DNA of 64,000 nucleotides from Caldilineaceae bacterium (lineage in GTDB: Bacteria > Chloroflexota > Anaerolineae > Caldilineales > Caldilineaceae). Both the position numbers and the translations under genes were made by a program. Location of the stretch: NCBI GenBank assembly GCA_026645575.1, contig JAPKMW010000068.1, positions 1-64,000 on the forward strand, written 5' to 3'. The notes under the pieces are model-generated. The model worked only from the letters and a program-made list of their open reading frames with translations, made no database searches and had not been told where the DNA came from. Positions 8,301 to 16,878 of this stretch are shown one piece after another (the first letter of the stretch is position 1; each line of letters opens with the position of its first letter).

Positions 8301-11300
8301 AGCCACCCAAAGTTCGCCTGCTGCAATGTCCGCCGCCGGGGAGTGCGGCCGTTGCCCTGCTCAAGACGTTCCCGGTCTTCAATGGCGCCCTGCTCCATAG
8401 TAACCTTGCCGGTCTGCGCCCCAATCCGGCTGGTAGCGGGCAAGCGGTCGCCGATCCGTGGCCCATTGCCGACCGCCAGGCTGGTGATTTTAACTTGGAG
8501 AGCTTTGTCGTCGAGCCGGCGATGAACGCACAGTCAGCAACGCCCTTTAGTAGCGCTACCGGCAGCGCTCGTGTGCGTCGGGTAGCGGGACAAACGGCCA
8601 CCCGAACCCTCTACTTCCGCGCCAACTGGGCTTTCACTGCCGACGGCTGGCCGTCGTTGAGCAGTGAGGTGAAGTTGGATATTTTTGACGATCAACTCCC
8701 CGACCTGGCGAGCTTGATTGTGAAGCTGGGCGACCAGGTAGAACTGGACACTACGCCGGCCAATGGCGATGTCGCCCGTTCCTTTACGGCCATCCGCGCC
8801 AAGGCCGGCACGGTAACACAGCAAGCATCGCTCGGCGGCGCCAGCAAACCAGTACAGATCGTGATCCTGCCCCGTGGCGTGCCGATCCCGATCATCGATG
8901 TTCTCTGTCCCGCCAGTTGTGTTGACCTGCGCGGACCAAGCGATGTCGCCAACAGCCAACCGGATCGTGTCTGGGCCATGCCCGATGTGCATACCAATGT
9001 GGCCGCCAACACCATGATCATGCAGGCGGCGGGGGTGATGGAGGTCTACAGCACCGACCATCCCACCCTCATGAACGGCGCCAACGACGCCTTTAGCAAA
9101 GAGTTCAGCTTTGACGCCTACAAAGCGACCGTGACGGTGGACTATGCCCCCTGTGGCGGCGTCGGCCCGGAGGTGTTGATCATCAAAGGCGAGACGAGCA
9201 TGGCGCTGCCCAACATCGGCAACACGGGAACGGGCGGCTTGATCGCAGCCGGCTTTACCCTCTGCGAAGCCTCGTTGCGCAGTGTCCGGTTCAACTTTGA
9301 ATCGCCGATTGGCTTACCCATCGGCAGCAGCGGCCTCTTTATGACCGGCGTCCGTGGTGAAGTGAGCATCTTCCCCGAATACACGCAGATCAAGGTCGGC
9401 TTGAACTTTCAGGCGGCGCCCGGTGGTAACGGCGGGATCTTCAAAGCCTGGGGCGAAGTGACCATCGACACCCGTGGCCTCTTTGAATTTGGCGGCGGCG
9501 GCAAGGTGTTGGGCGTGGTCGATGCCGACGGCAAGCTGTGGGTTGCCTGGAATCCACTCGACACCGGCTTTGAGGTCAATGTCCGGTTGGGCAGTTGGTT
9601 CCGTGGCTTTGCCCGTGCCCATCTATGGCAAGGGCAAGGCTGGCAGAATCGCTACGCTTGGCTGCCCGACAACGACGAAATGCACTTTGCCGGCGAGATC
9701 GGCGCTACCATCACCATCGAAGAGAGCGCCGTGATGTGGCTGGTGCCGCCCGGTGATATTGACATCGGCATTGAGGTGGCCTTTGGGCAATTCTGCACCA
9801 ATGGTAGTTGCACCACTTACGAATGGGGTATCAAAGGCAAGGTGGTCGTCGCTGGCTTCGATGTAGGCGTCTACTACGGTTTTGACGAAGGGCTTGATTT
9901 CATCCTGGGTAACGATGATCACCTGTTGATCGATGAATATGGCGGTCAGATAGTCAGTGCGGCGGCATTGAATGGCTTGAAGACCATGAATGCACCGCAG
10001 AAGCTCAACGGCACGGCCATGATCCCCTTCACTGTCTCACCTAGCGCTGAACAGATCCTGGTCGGTCTCAGTTGGCAAGCAGGATCGCCGGCGCTGAGTC
10101 TGATCAATCCCGATGGAGCGGAGATCACTGTGGGCAACATCGCCAGCTTTAACGGCCAGACAGATGGCAACGCCAACATTACGCTGCTCACGCTGCAACA
10201 GCCGAAAGCGGGCGCCTGGCAGGCCAAACTGAGCAACCTAAGCGAAGCCGGGGTGGAGCATTACCGCTTCCTCTACTTTGCCAACAAAGGTGCGCCCGGC
10301 CCGGTGGGCAATCATGGCAAATTCTTGACGCCGGTCAACGCCAACGAAGCTGGCACGAACAGCTACACCATCACCTGGGAAGCGCCCGCCGACGCGACTG
10401 ACAAGGCGACCATCAGCCTCTTCTACGAACGCACCTTGAGCGACGCTGCCGCCATTGCACAGACCGGCTATATCACCGGCAATCTGCTGGAAGGCGCGCC
10501 GATTGTGCAGAACCTGCCCTTCAAAACCGGCAGCTTCCAGTGGAATACGGTCGGGCTGCTGGATGGTGAATATCGTATCCGGGCGGTGGTTGATGATGGC
10601 GTCAATGCCTTGCCAAGTGGTCAGGTCAGTGTACCGCTGGACATGTGCCAGCCGCAACCCAACGGTCTGCCCACCGCCCGCGCCTTTGACCCAGAGCGCT
10701 TCCCCGGCACTGTGGTCTTCACCAGCACGGGCACAATCCGGCTGGACGATGTCACCCCACCCGCCATGCCCACCGGCCTGACGTTGACGCCAGCCGATGG
10801 CGCCCTGCTAGCAAAGTGGGATGCCGTGAGCGATCCCGATGTCAGCGCCTATCTGGTGCGCTGGGGCTTGCGTTCCTTCAATAACCCGCAAATCTTCTTC
10901 GTGAAGAACCAGAAGGTGGTGGCGGCGCCGAATGGGCAACCACCGCAACTTTATATCGGCGCCGTGGACAACGGCAAACAATATGGCGTTGATGTGACGG
11001 CGCTTGACATCAATGGCAATGCCAGCGCCCAAACCGCGCCGGTCTTTGCCACACCCGATGGCGCCAGTCTGCCCGTCCCCTTCCAGCCGATCAGTCTGAC
11101 GCTGGCGAGCAAGGATTCGACCAGCGCCACTTTCACCTGGCAACCGAACCCTATCGGTCCGACGCCGGCGAGTTACCACTTGCGCTTTGTCAAGGTGGAC
11201 AACAGTGGGCCAGTCGGTTCACTCGATGTCAGTGGCACCAGCGCTACGATCCCGAATCTGCAAACCGGCGCCACCTACGACGTGCAGGTGGTGGCCCGCA

Positions 11301-11971
11301 ACAGCGACGGCTGGAGCAGCGTCGCCAGCGAACGAGTGCGCGTGGTGGTCAGCAACGGCAGCGACGGCAACGGCGACGGTCTGCCCGATGACTGGGCCAC
11401 CGCTAACAACGTCAGCAACAGCGCGACGGATAGCGATGGCGATGGTCTGAACAATGCTGAGGAGTATGTACAAGGTAGCGACCCGAACAACCAAGATAGC
11501 GACGGCGACAACGCCAGTGACGGCGAAGAGAAGACAGCGCAGAGCGACCCGCTCGACAGCAGCGACTTTGGTCTCGCCTATACCCAGCCCCGGTTGGCGC
11601 TCGAACGCAATACCTTGCACTTCACAGCCAAGTTGCAGGCCGGTGGCGAAGCGGCGCCCAAGTTGGTCGGCTGGCGGAATGTCGGCGGTGGCAATCTCCA
11701 ACTGCAAGCTGGCAGCGCCGAAAGCTGGATCATGCCGAGTATCGTCAACGACAAGGTGCAGGTGACGCTCAACAGCAGCGGCTTGACCCCCGGCTTCTAC
11801 TCTGGCGTCGTGCGGCTCAATGCCGCCCCCGGTAGTGATTCGCTCATCGGCGCCGATGCACTAGGAGGCCGCTGTATTCGGGTCAACACTTGGGTGCTGC
11901 CGGCGGACAATGACACAACGCCCCAGCCGAATCTCGCTGGTCGGCTCTATCTACCGCTTATTCAGCGCTAG
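5330..11971 (+). CDS. Giant secreted protein: DNRLRE, fibronectin III, TSP3-type repeats, LPLI tail
   Basis: A 2213-residue exported protein. The start at 5330 is favoured by GGAG 9 bases upstream; 26 more in-frame codons upstream overlap a hairpin. Residues about 20-45 form the hydrophobic core of a signal peptide. Residues about 370-600 look like a DNRLRE domain (ALRFDLPVMPQGTQINKAWL then a Trp-rich tail), typical of bacterial surface proteins. Residues about 1200-1560 are a long beta-rich region with Gly repeats. Two fibronectin type III domains lie at about 1810-2007. Acidic thrombospondin-3-type calcium-binding repeats (DGNGDGLPDDW, DSDGDGLNNAEEY, DSDGDNASDGEE) are at about 2011-2081. 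A final beta domain ends in RLYLPLIQR. Likely role: cell-surface or matrix structure. A repeat at 6294-6324 is inserted in frame. It converges with the metallopeptidase gene. Confidence 0.8.
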   Translation: MYFSSTLGHPAQSFDQKQRLLRLLIILSLLLQSIVAIAPPVALPIKLDTADDGVTTTINELARPPLPLPLPVELIGKAEVTTLRTLDSATFDLGNGQFARFQETIPLHYQDRAGTWQRINPAYQRQAGRWVNNTNTVRTALDRQSSAATINAAGIAIRWQPQALELVSASGASHTVVRPAEAATATPNATNDAVRYQAGWTASPIDLPWLNLGVADTIDDQWQSRPGSAEYTMRLTELPAIRWWQARPEFLDLHVQIDLQPGTTLKIDGSPVDFANDTPLATRNPLIFVDANGEELLLQPPVTYEQHNRHNAVQAEYIITPVRNSQFVTRNAFELRVRTPWPWLAAPERQFPVIIDPVFQMRAPYLAAEAIYNPDNRAYTGLAYTSSEIWLGRTEGRTTRAALRFDLPVMPQGTQINKAWLYAVPSDFQFVNRELQKVVNGKIDTISAYAIQNDNWINGAEPAVDLNAPIQPSEQRIYYSAGQKQHPGVQWDVTALAQQWLSIDDVIQPENKNHGILLRLKNEFCDPSNWLLALATFCGTLHFDISKDAWAVTPDLATTQTEGYDVEPHLLPSETGGIRLVVFYSNSQTLVEGAAPIFIDRPGNGLPQSGDKNAPYYAFEHRFNVANPPARWQAVVARSFAKPVGVLPPVQAGVENSYRLPLTGTMQLDLRSTTSEFLATSLSNATGEAGKVSYLLINGRGTPYPDSQVSGILPLNVAYSPPANAPANSTIGYDIRLLGETGNISVTTGVKQTIGYTFDSSDPLAFWNLQLPVGSNAAVRVQFTGDGTQAQRYRTQYANQFEAKIIRTDSQGDVRTSNASDNTIGQNAVALDPNRALSLDLDNVQAKQHALAIRYNGPKIAAYDEEDCGAEICSVKEIPIKYQLQVEVLACPAGTFPTNSGKCQKVECPSAGDLALYYRDTSEYGLWSRDGWNSANENNPVASTVGGSAPLLGPLKAGAQYRAMTVAVIGGQITYNPDNSISVASESKPEEPPKVRLLQCPPPGSAAVALLKTFPVFNGALLHSNLAGLRPNPAGSGQAVADPWPIADRQAGDFNLESFVVEPAMNAQSATPFSSATGSARVRRVAGQTATRTLYFRANWAFTADGWPSLSSEVKLDIFDDQLPDLASLIVKLGDQVELDTTPANGDVARSFTAIRAKAGTVTQQASLGGASKPVQIVILPRGVPIPIIDVLCPASCVDLRGPSDVANSQPDRVWAMPDVHTNVAANTMIMQAAGVMEVYSTDHPTLMNGANDAFSKEFSFDAYKATVTVDYAPCGGVGPEVLIIKGETSMALPNIGNTGTGGLIAAGFTLCEASLRSVRFNFESPIGLPIGSSGLFMTGVRGEVSIFPEYTQIKVGLNFQAAPGGNGGIFKAWGEVTIDTRGLFEFGGGGKVLGVVDADGKLWVAWNPLDTGFEVNVRLGSWFRGFARAHLWQGQGWQNRYAWLPDNDEMHFAGEIGATITIEESAVMWLVPPGDIDIGIEVAFGQFCTNGSCTTYEWGIKGKVVVAGFDVGVYYGFDEGLDFILGNDDHLLIDEYGGQIVSAAALNGLKTMNAPQKLNGTAMIPFTVSPSAEQILVGLSWQAGSPALSLINPDGAEITVGNIASFNGQTDGNANITLLTLQQPKAGAWQAKLSNLSEAGVEHYRFLYFANKGAPGPVGNHGKFLTPVNANEAGTNSYTITWEAPADATDKATISLFYERTLSDAAAIAQTGYITGNLLEGAPIVQNLPFKTGSFQWNTVGLLDGEYRIRAVVDDGVNALPSGQVSVPLDMCQPQPNGLPTARAFDPERFPGTVVFTSTGTIRLDDVTPPAMPTGLTLTPADGALLAKWDAVSDPDVSAYLVRWGLRSFNNPQIFFVKNQKVVAAPNGQPPQLYIGAVDNGKQYGVDVTALDINGNASAQTAPVFATPDGASLPVPFQPISLTLASKDSTSATFTWQPNPIGPTPASYHLRFVKVDNSGPVGSLDVSGTSATIPNLQTGATYDVQVVARNSDGWSSVASERVRVVVSNGSDGNGDGLPDDWATANNVSNSATDSDGDGLNNAEEYVQGSDPNNQDSDGDNASDGEEKTAQSDPLDSSDFGLAYTQPRLALERNTLHFTAKLQAGGEAAPKLVGWRNVGGGNLQLQAGSAESWIMPSIVNDKVQVTLNSSGLTPGFYSGVVRLNAAPGSDSLIGADALGGRCIRVNTWVLPADNDTTPQPNLAGRLYLPLIQR
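6294..6324. repeat. Short tandem repeat inserted in frame in the giant gene
   Basis: TTCGTAACTCGCAATTCGTA then ACTCGTAACGC: three near-copies of a TCGTAAC unit in otherwise GC-rich coding DNA. It encodes VRNSQFVTRNA without breaking the frame. Confidence 0.5.
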
Positions 11972-11979
11972 TTCTCCTC

Positions 11980-12048
11980 TCCTGTAGGGACAACTGAGTT
12001 TAGGCAAGCAACAAAATCACACCTCAATTCAGTTGCCCCTACGGAACG
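11980..12048. repeat. Family B hairpin element, diverged copy
   Basis: TGTAGGGACAACTGAGTTTA at the left and CAATTCAGTTGCCCCTACGG at the right form an imperfect inverted repeat just after the stop of the giant gene. It is a worn relative of the elements at 41907-41976 and 50840-50910. Confidence 0.65.
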
Positions 12049-12079
12049 GGTTAAGTTGTAGCTACTTCCGGCAAAACGC

Positions 12080-12193
12080 CTAGGTTCTGTTGACATTTGC
12101 TAAAACGACCAATGGAATTGGCCTGCTGAGGCGGCTTTTCGCTGTCAGCAGCGGGTTTTAACCCGGCAAAAACGAAATGTCAACAGAACCTAG
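12080..12193. mobile_element. MITE-like element with 17-bp terminal inverted repeats
   Basis: AGGTTCTGTTGACATTT (12082-12098) is perfectly repeated in inverse at 12175-12191. Counting the outer bases, CTAG flanks both ends, compatible with a 4-bp CTAG target duplication like that of IS5-type elements. The interior of about 75 bp has no reading frame, so it would be a non-autonomous element mobilised in trans. No matching transposase is in the window. Confidence 0.6.
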
Positions 12194-12196
12194 TCA

Positions 12197-12252
12197 TCAG
12201 CCAAAAACAACTTGTAGATTTGCGCTGTGCGCGTGAAGTTATTTTTGGCTGA
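12197..12252. terminator. Bidirectional terminator between convergent giant genes
   Basis: TCAGCCAAAAACAACTT (12197-12213) pairs with AAGTTATTTTTGGCTGA (12236-12252) with one mismatch. The A and T runs on the stem suit termination from both sides. It lies 4 bases past the stop of the minus-strand gene. Confidence 0.65.
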
Positions 12253-12256
12253 GTAC

Positions 12257-15200
12257 TTACCGTTGAATCAAGGGCAGGTAGACATTGGTCGATACCTTTA
12301 GATCCGTCGGCGTGAAGGTCTTGGCCGTGTGGGGACGTGCGGTAGGTAGCAGATTCACCACGGTTTCGTCCGCTGGGCTGTTGGTCGCCCCGTCGTTGAC
12401 CACCAGTTGGAAACGCAGCGCGGTTGCCGTCGCTACCGGTGTCACTGTAAAGGTGGGCATGGCGCTGTTAGCGCCAGCCAACGTGACGGTGGGGCCGGCG
12501 ACTTGCGTCCAACTATAGGTGAGGGTGTTGCCGTCAGGATCAACGCTGCTGCTGCCATCGAGGCCGATGGTTTTGGTGACGGCAACGTTTTCATAGAGAT
12601 CGTCCCCGGCAATGGCGACTGGCGCCTGGTTGGCCGGCGCGGCCGGCGTACCGAGATAGGCCGCAGCCCAGGTCGCCGGTTGGGTGCGGTTGCCCGTTTC
12701 CGGCCAGAGACCATTGGCGGCGGCGGCATCGGCGGCCAGCAGCGCATCCACCCCAGCGTGGCTGAAGAGAATGCGTACACCATGATTCCAGCCGCCCAAC
12801 AACGCTTCCGTCAGGGCCAGTTCAGCGCTCCAACCATTGGCATTGCGTTCAACCACGGCGCTATAACCCAACTGGGGCGTGAGCGTCACTGGTAGGGCGC
12901 CGTTCGCCGCTGTCAGTTGATAGGGGGCGCCATTCTGGTCAACGCCAAAGCCTAGATCACCGGTCTGGATGGCGCTGCCGCCACTGTTGTCAACATCAAA
13001 ACGCAGGGTCAGCGTCATCGTCGGCGCATTGGCTGCGGCCAGTTGGAGATCAACGAAACAGACGTAGAGTTTGCCGCCGGCATGGAGCAGCCAGCCGCGC
13101 GGCGCCTGTCCACTGGGCATGGCAATACTCACAGACGCGGCATTGGCGTAACCGGCATCGGCGCAGACGCCATCCAGCGTCGGCTCGGCGCGATCAGCGA
13201 CCACCAGTGGTAGGACTTCAAAGTGGCGAGTGGTTGTACCGCTTTGGTTGTCTTTGTCGGTGGCGGTCAGGGTGGCGGTGTAGCTGCCGGGCGCCAGGCG
13301 GGTCAGATCAAGCTGTGTACCCGTTCCGCTGGCGGTGGTCGGGCCGCTGATCGCCCAGCTTAGTTTGTCCGCTGGAATGCCGCCATCTTCGGCGTCCAGA
13401 CCCAACCCCAGCAAGGTGATGGTCTTGGTGTAGGGAATGCGTTCGTCTTCGATTACGCCGTCGATGACGGGGACTGGCGCATGTTTGGCCAGGGCAAAGG
13501 GCGCCGAGGTGGCAATCGTCGTATTAAAGCCGTCCGTCGCCAGCACCCGAATCAACGCCTGGGCGCCGCCGGGCAGCAGATCAGTCTCCACGGTCGCCGC
13601 CAGCCAGGGGTATTGCACCAACAGCGTGTACCAGGTGGCGCCATTGTCCGGGCTGTATTGCACGGTGAAGAAAAGCACATCGGTAAAGCCGCCGTTGAGC
13701 GTGTTGTCATTGTCATAGGCCAGCCACTGAAGCGCCATCGTCTGGGTGGCGGGGTCAACGACTGGCGCTTGCAGGGTGAGGGCTGGTGCGTTGGCGCTGG
13801 CGTTCTTTTCCGCCAACACCTTGTTGCTCTGCACCAGTTGCACCCGCTTCGTCTGGGCGTTAAAGGGGATATATTGAACAAAGGGGGAAGCGGGGCCGAC
13901 GTCATCGTGGGCCGTATCAATGACAAGTTGCGTATCTGCGAGCGTGGCGCCATTGGCGTCCAGTTGGCGGATCAGATAGGGATCGGCGCTGGTGGCGGCC
14001 GCTTGGAGTACGGCACTCAATTGTTTGAGAACTTCTGCTTGGGGCGCCACGCCGTCGGGCAGCAGGTAGAAGGTGTCCAAATGTCCAGTCGCCTGTGTCG
14101 GCGTCACCATGCCGGTGACAAGGAGCATGGCAGCGGTCGGAACTTGTAGCGTCGCCGCCTGTACATCTGTGGATGAGGCGACCACCTCGTCCAGAATAGC
14201 GTCCCAGGTGTACTTTGATGTCCAGCGGGTGGTGGCATAGCTCATGAGATCGCCGGCTGTGGTGGGCAGCACCAAGGTTTGCGTTTGCGTGTCAAAGCCG
14301 TTGTAGGTGTTAGCCGCGCCAATGGTGCAGGTATCGTAGGGGTAATCGCTATCTATGCCGTCTGGCGTTTGTGTACCACAATTGAGGGAGGATGCCATTT
14401 GATTGACATGGTTGCGGCCATAGTTGTGACCCAATTCGTGGGCCAGCGTGCGACCGCCCCAGGGCGTGTTGATCGCCACTGGATTACCGCTCTGGTCAAA
14501 TACGGGACCCGGTTCCATGCGCACGATGAGATCATTCGAGAAGGCCGTTAACCCCTTCCCATTGAAAGTCGGTTCACTGGGATGAACCATGCCGACCAGA
14601 TGTGAGTCGCTGCAAGCGCCAAAGTCTGAATGGAACGTGTCCCACATCGTGAGCAATGCGAGCGCCCAGCTACTGTCATTGGCCATGACAAAAGGTTCCT
14701 GGGCAATGTAGGGAACGGGGATACAGAGGGAACCCCAACATTCGTCCTTAAAGCGGAAGACCGGCTTGGAGATGCGCGTATTCGAGGTGCGCACCTGGAA
14801 TTCCTGCACCGGTAAGAGGGTCTTGGCACGCGCAACAATGGCGCCTAGACTATCGGGATTGGCTGAAATAGTGGTTGCTGTGTGCATCCGCACAAAGTCG
14901 AGACAAGAGTCTTCCTTCTTGACAATGGTCGCCGCTGCTTTCAGGCCGATTTTGTTGTCCGCAGTACTGGCCGTTTCGGGCAACGTGCCCATGGGATCGA
15001 CCTTGAACTCTACCGTCAGCGCACCGGCATTTTTGACCCAACTATCAGGCAGGCGGAAGAGATAGCTGCGGGTCAGGCTGTTGCGCAGGACATTGATGTC
15101 GCTGGTGGTGTCGAGATTGACGCTGTTGAGCGCGGTCAAGGGCGAACCGGGCAATTCTGTGCCATTGAGGAAGCCGCGCAAGGTGGCCTGGGGCAACCAG

Positions 15201-16465
15201 TCGTTCTTGCCGGTGGTATTTTTTACCAGATGGGCATAGCCGCGGGCAAAGGTTGGCTTGTTCGCCACCAGCTTGACATCTTGATTTAAGCTCTGCACCA
15301 CCTGGACGATTTCTACGCCATCAGCTTTGATATCCAGTTCCAGCGCCGGGGCATCGGTCTTGATGCGTTCGATCTGTCTGGCGCTGCCGGCGACATAGTA
15401 GAGCCATTGGTTATCACTGCGCAGGCCACGACCCACACCACTGGCGACAATCAATTGCCAACCGCTGGTATTGGCCGGCAACGCATGACGGTAGATGGCG
15501 GTGTTGCCAATCGTACAGAAGATGTCACCGCAACCGACACCGGCAACGGCAATGTAGATATTGCGCGTTGGGGTATTTACACCAGAGTTGCTGTCTGTCC
15601 CCACAGCCAACACCTGATCGTGACCGGTTGCATTGTAGACGGTGCTTTGGTTGCCGCTGTCAATGTTGATCTGCAACACTTTGCCCGCTGCCGTGTTGGG
15701 GGAAACGTTCTCGGTGCCAATCGCCGCATAGATCGAGGTGGTTGACCCAAAGAGAACAACACTGGTATGAATCGTGAAATCGGCCACACCGGTGGTCAGT
15801 TCTTGGGGCACGCCAGCGCTGCCAATACGAAAGCGGAAGAGACGGGCATCGTCGGTGAGCCAGACCAGCGCTTCCTGGGATTGGCTGTTGCTGTCGGTAT
15901 AACGGCGCCAGACCAATTTGGTGATGCGCCGTTGCGCCGTGGTGATATTGATCGGCGCCTGGCTGCCATCAGTGGGCATGCGCAAGATGGCCGAGTTGTT
16001 GTTCTGGCTGTTGAAAACCGACCAGTAGAGCTGCCCTTCGACCAACACCAGATTGGCGCTGTTGGCATTCGCTGGCAAGGCGGCTGCTTGCGCCAACGGC
16101 TGGGCGGCGTCCTGCTCGGTGGCATTGAGTGCTTTGCGACTCAGTTGCCCATTCTGGAAGAAGTAGACATAGCTGCCATCACGCACCAAATTATCGACCG
16201 GACGGGGTAAAGCGTTGCAATCGCGATGCAGATTTTTATTGCTGCCGGCGATGGTGTTGCGTAGCCGAATGGTGGCATCGTGCGGGAACTCGCCCCCGCA
16301 GCGACCGGACGCACTCCACCAATAAAGGCCATTCTGGTATAACTCAAACCCACTGACGCCATCATCATCGGTGATGATCGTCTCAGCGAAGGCAACCCCG
16401 GTCAGGGTGCAGAGGGCAGCCAACACTAGAAACATACTCCATGTAAACCTTTGCCAACGTTTCAT
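12257..16465 (-). CDS. Secreted metzincin-type metallopeptidase with propeller and PKD domains, LPLI tail
   Basis: A 1402-residue exported protein. The ATG at 16465 (MKRWQRF) has AAGGGAAGG upstream and begins a signal peptide ending in GVAFA; a 34-codon upstream extension is not credible. Residues about 30-400 look like a beta-propeller of the DUF5050/TolB type (repeated LYWSV, VYFFQNGQL, WLYYVAGS). The peptidase core carries HELGHNYGRNH at 676-686, a full HExxHxxGxxH zinc motif, and GDLMSYATTRW with a likely Met-turn at Met741. Downstream are a PKD-like domain (about 1090-1160), a DOMON/carbohydrate-binding-like region, and a second PKD domain (about 1300-1380). It ends in NVYLPLIQR. Probably a surface or secreted protease. 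Two CGGACGC box pairs lie 60 and 139 bases upstream. Confidence 0.85.
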   Translation of the reverse strand: MKRWQRFTWSMFLVLAALCTLTGVAFAETIITDDDGVSGFELYQNGLYWWSASGRCGGEFPHDATIRLRNTIAGSNKNLHRDCNALPRPVDNLVRDGSYVYFFQNGQLSRKALNATEQDAAQPLAQAAALPANANSANLVLVEGQLYWSVFNSQNNNSAILRMPTDGSQAPINITTAQRRITKLVWRRYTDSNSQSQEALVWLTDDARLFRFRIGSAGVPQELTTGVADFTIHTSVVLFGSTTSIYAAIGTENVSPNTAAGKVLQINIDSGNQSTVYNATGHDQVLAVGTDSNSGVNTPTRNIYIAVAGVGCGDIFCTIGNTAIYRHALPANTSGWQLIVASGVGRGLRSDNQWLYYVAGSARQIERIKTDAPALELDIKADGVEIVQVVQSLNQDVKLVANKPTFARGYAHLVKNTTGKNDWLPQATLRGFLNGTELPGSPLTALNSVNLDTTSDINVLRNSLTRSYLFRLPDSWVKNAGALTVEFKVDPMGTLPETASTADNKIGLKAAATIVKKEDSCLDFVRMHTATTISANPDSLGAIVARAKTLLPVQEFQVRTSNTRISKPVFRFKDECWGSLCIPVPYIAQEPFVMANDSSWALALLTMWDTFHSDFGACSDSHLVGMVHPSEPTFNGKGLTAFSNDLIVRMEPGPVFDQSGNPVAINTPWGGRTLAHELGHNYGRNHVNQMASSLNCGTQTPDGIDSDYPYDTCTIGAANTYNGFDTQTQTLVLPTTAGDLMSYATTRWTSKYTWDAILDEVVASSTDVQAATLQVPTAAMLLVTGMVTPTQATGHLDTFYLLPDGVAPQAEVLKQLSAVLQAAATSADPYLIRQLDANGATLADTQLVIDTAHDDVGPASPFVQYIPFNAQTKRVQLVQSNKVLAEKNASANAPALTLQAPVVDPATQTMALQWLAYDNDNTLNGGFTDVLFFTVQYSPDNGATWYTLLVQYPWLAATVETDLLPGGAQALIRVLATDGFNTTIATSAPFALAKHAPVPVIDGVIEDERIPYTKTITLLGLGLDAEDGGIPADKLSWAISGPTTASGTGTQLDLTRLAPGSYTATLTATDKDNQSGTTTRHFEVLPLVVADRAEPTLDGVCADAGYANAASVSIAMPSGQAPRGWLLHAGGKLYVCFVDLQLAAANAPTMTLTLRFDVDNSGGSAIQTGDLGFGVDQNGAPYQLTAANGALPVTLTPQLGYSAVVERNANGWSAELALTEALLGGWNHGVRILFSHAGVDALLAADAAAANGLWPETGNRTQPATWAAAYLGTPAAPANQAPVAIAGDDLYENVAVTKTIGLDGSSSVDPDGNTLTYSWTQVAGPTVTLAGANSAMPTFTVTPVATATALRFQLVVNDGATNSPADETVVNLLPTARPHTAKTFTPTDLKVSTNVYLPLIQR

Positions 16466-16524
16466 CGTAATCCTTCCCTTTGTTAAGAAAATTGATAAAA
16501 ACCTTTTTGTATTGTAATTTATGC

Positions 16525-16621
16525 GCGTCCGAAGCGCGTCCGAAAATGGCATACTGCGCTTCTGCAAGCTGTTTTCTTGCCTACCTGTAACAATAGCGAA
16601 TGAGCGTCCGAGCCGCGTCCG
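16525..16621 (-). promoter_or_regulatory. Two pairs of CGGACGC boxes upstream of the metallopeptidase
   Basis: Read on the minus strand, TTTCGGACGC and TTCGGACGC (16546-16525) repeat with an 11-base period, one helical turn, 60 bases before the start at 16465. A second pair, CGGACGC and CGGACGC (16621-16604), has the same 11-base period. The same architecture occurs at 24164-24184. It looks like an operator for a dimeric or tandem-binding regulator. Confidence 0.5.
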
Positions 16622-16752
16622 CTAAGCGAGCGGCAAAAACAAGTGCCCGATCTGCACTGTGTGTGGAAACGAGTGTGGAAACGATTGGTCGACGACCGCC
16701 ACCTGTCTGCAATTGCATGGAACATTCCTGATCAGCCGCCCGTCCAATCGCA

Positions 16753-16836
16753 CGATGGTTGTTGAACGATGGTTGTTGAACGATGGTTGTTGAACGATGG
16801 TTGTTGAACGATGGTTGTTGAACGATGGTTGTTAAA
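16753..16836. repeat. Six tandem 14-bp repeats (CGATGGTTGTTGAA)
   Basis: Five exact copies and a sixth ending TTAAA, ending 42 bases before the lipoprotein ATG at 16879. The spacing and AT-rich end could mean a promoter-proximal binding array, or a slippage-prone tract controlling expression by copy number. Confidence 0.95.
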
Positions 16837-16878
16837 GAGTACTATGGAAAAAAGTAACCGATTTAGAAAGAACTGACG

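Noticed and set aside
16753..16836. Possible CRISPR array
   Set aside because: The 14-bp units are directly joined with no spacers, unlike CRISPR repeats. The other tandem arrays (27788, 41551, 45889) also lack spacers.
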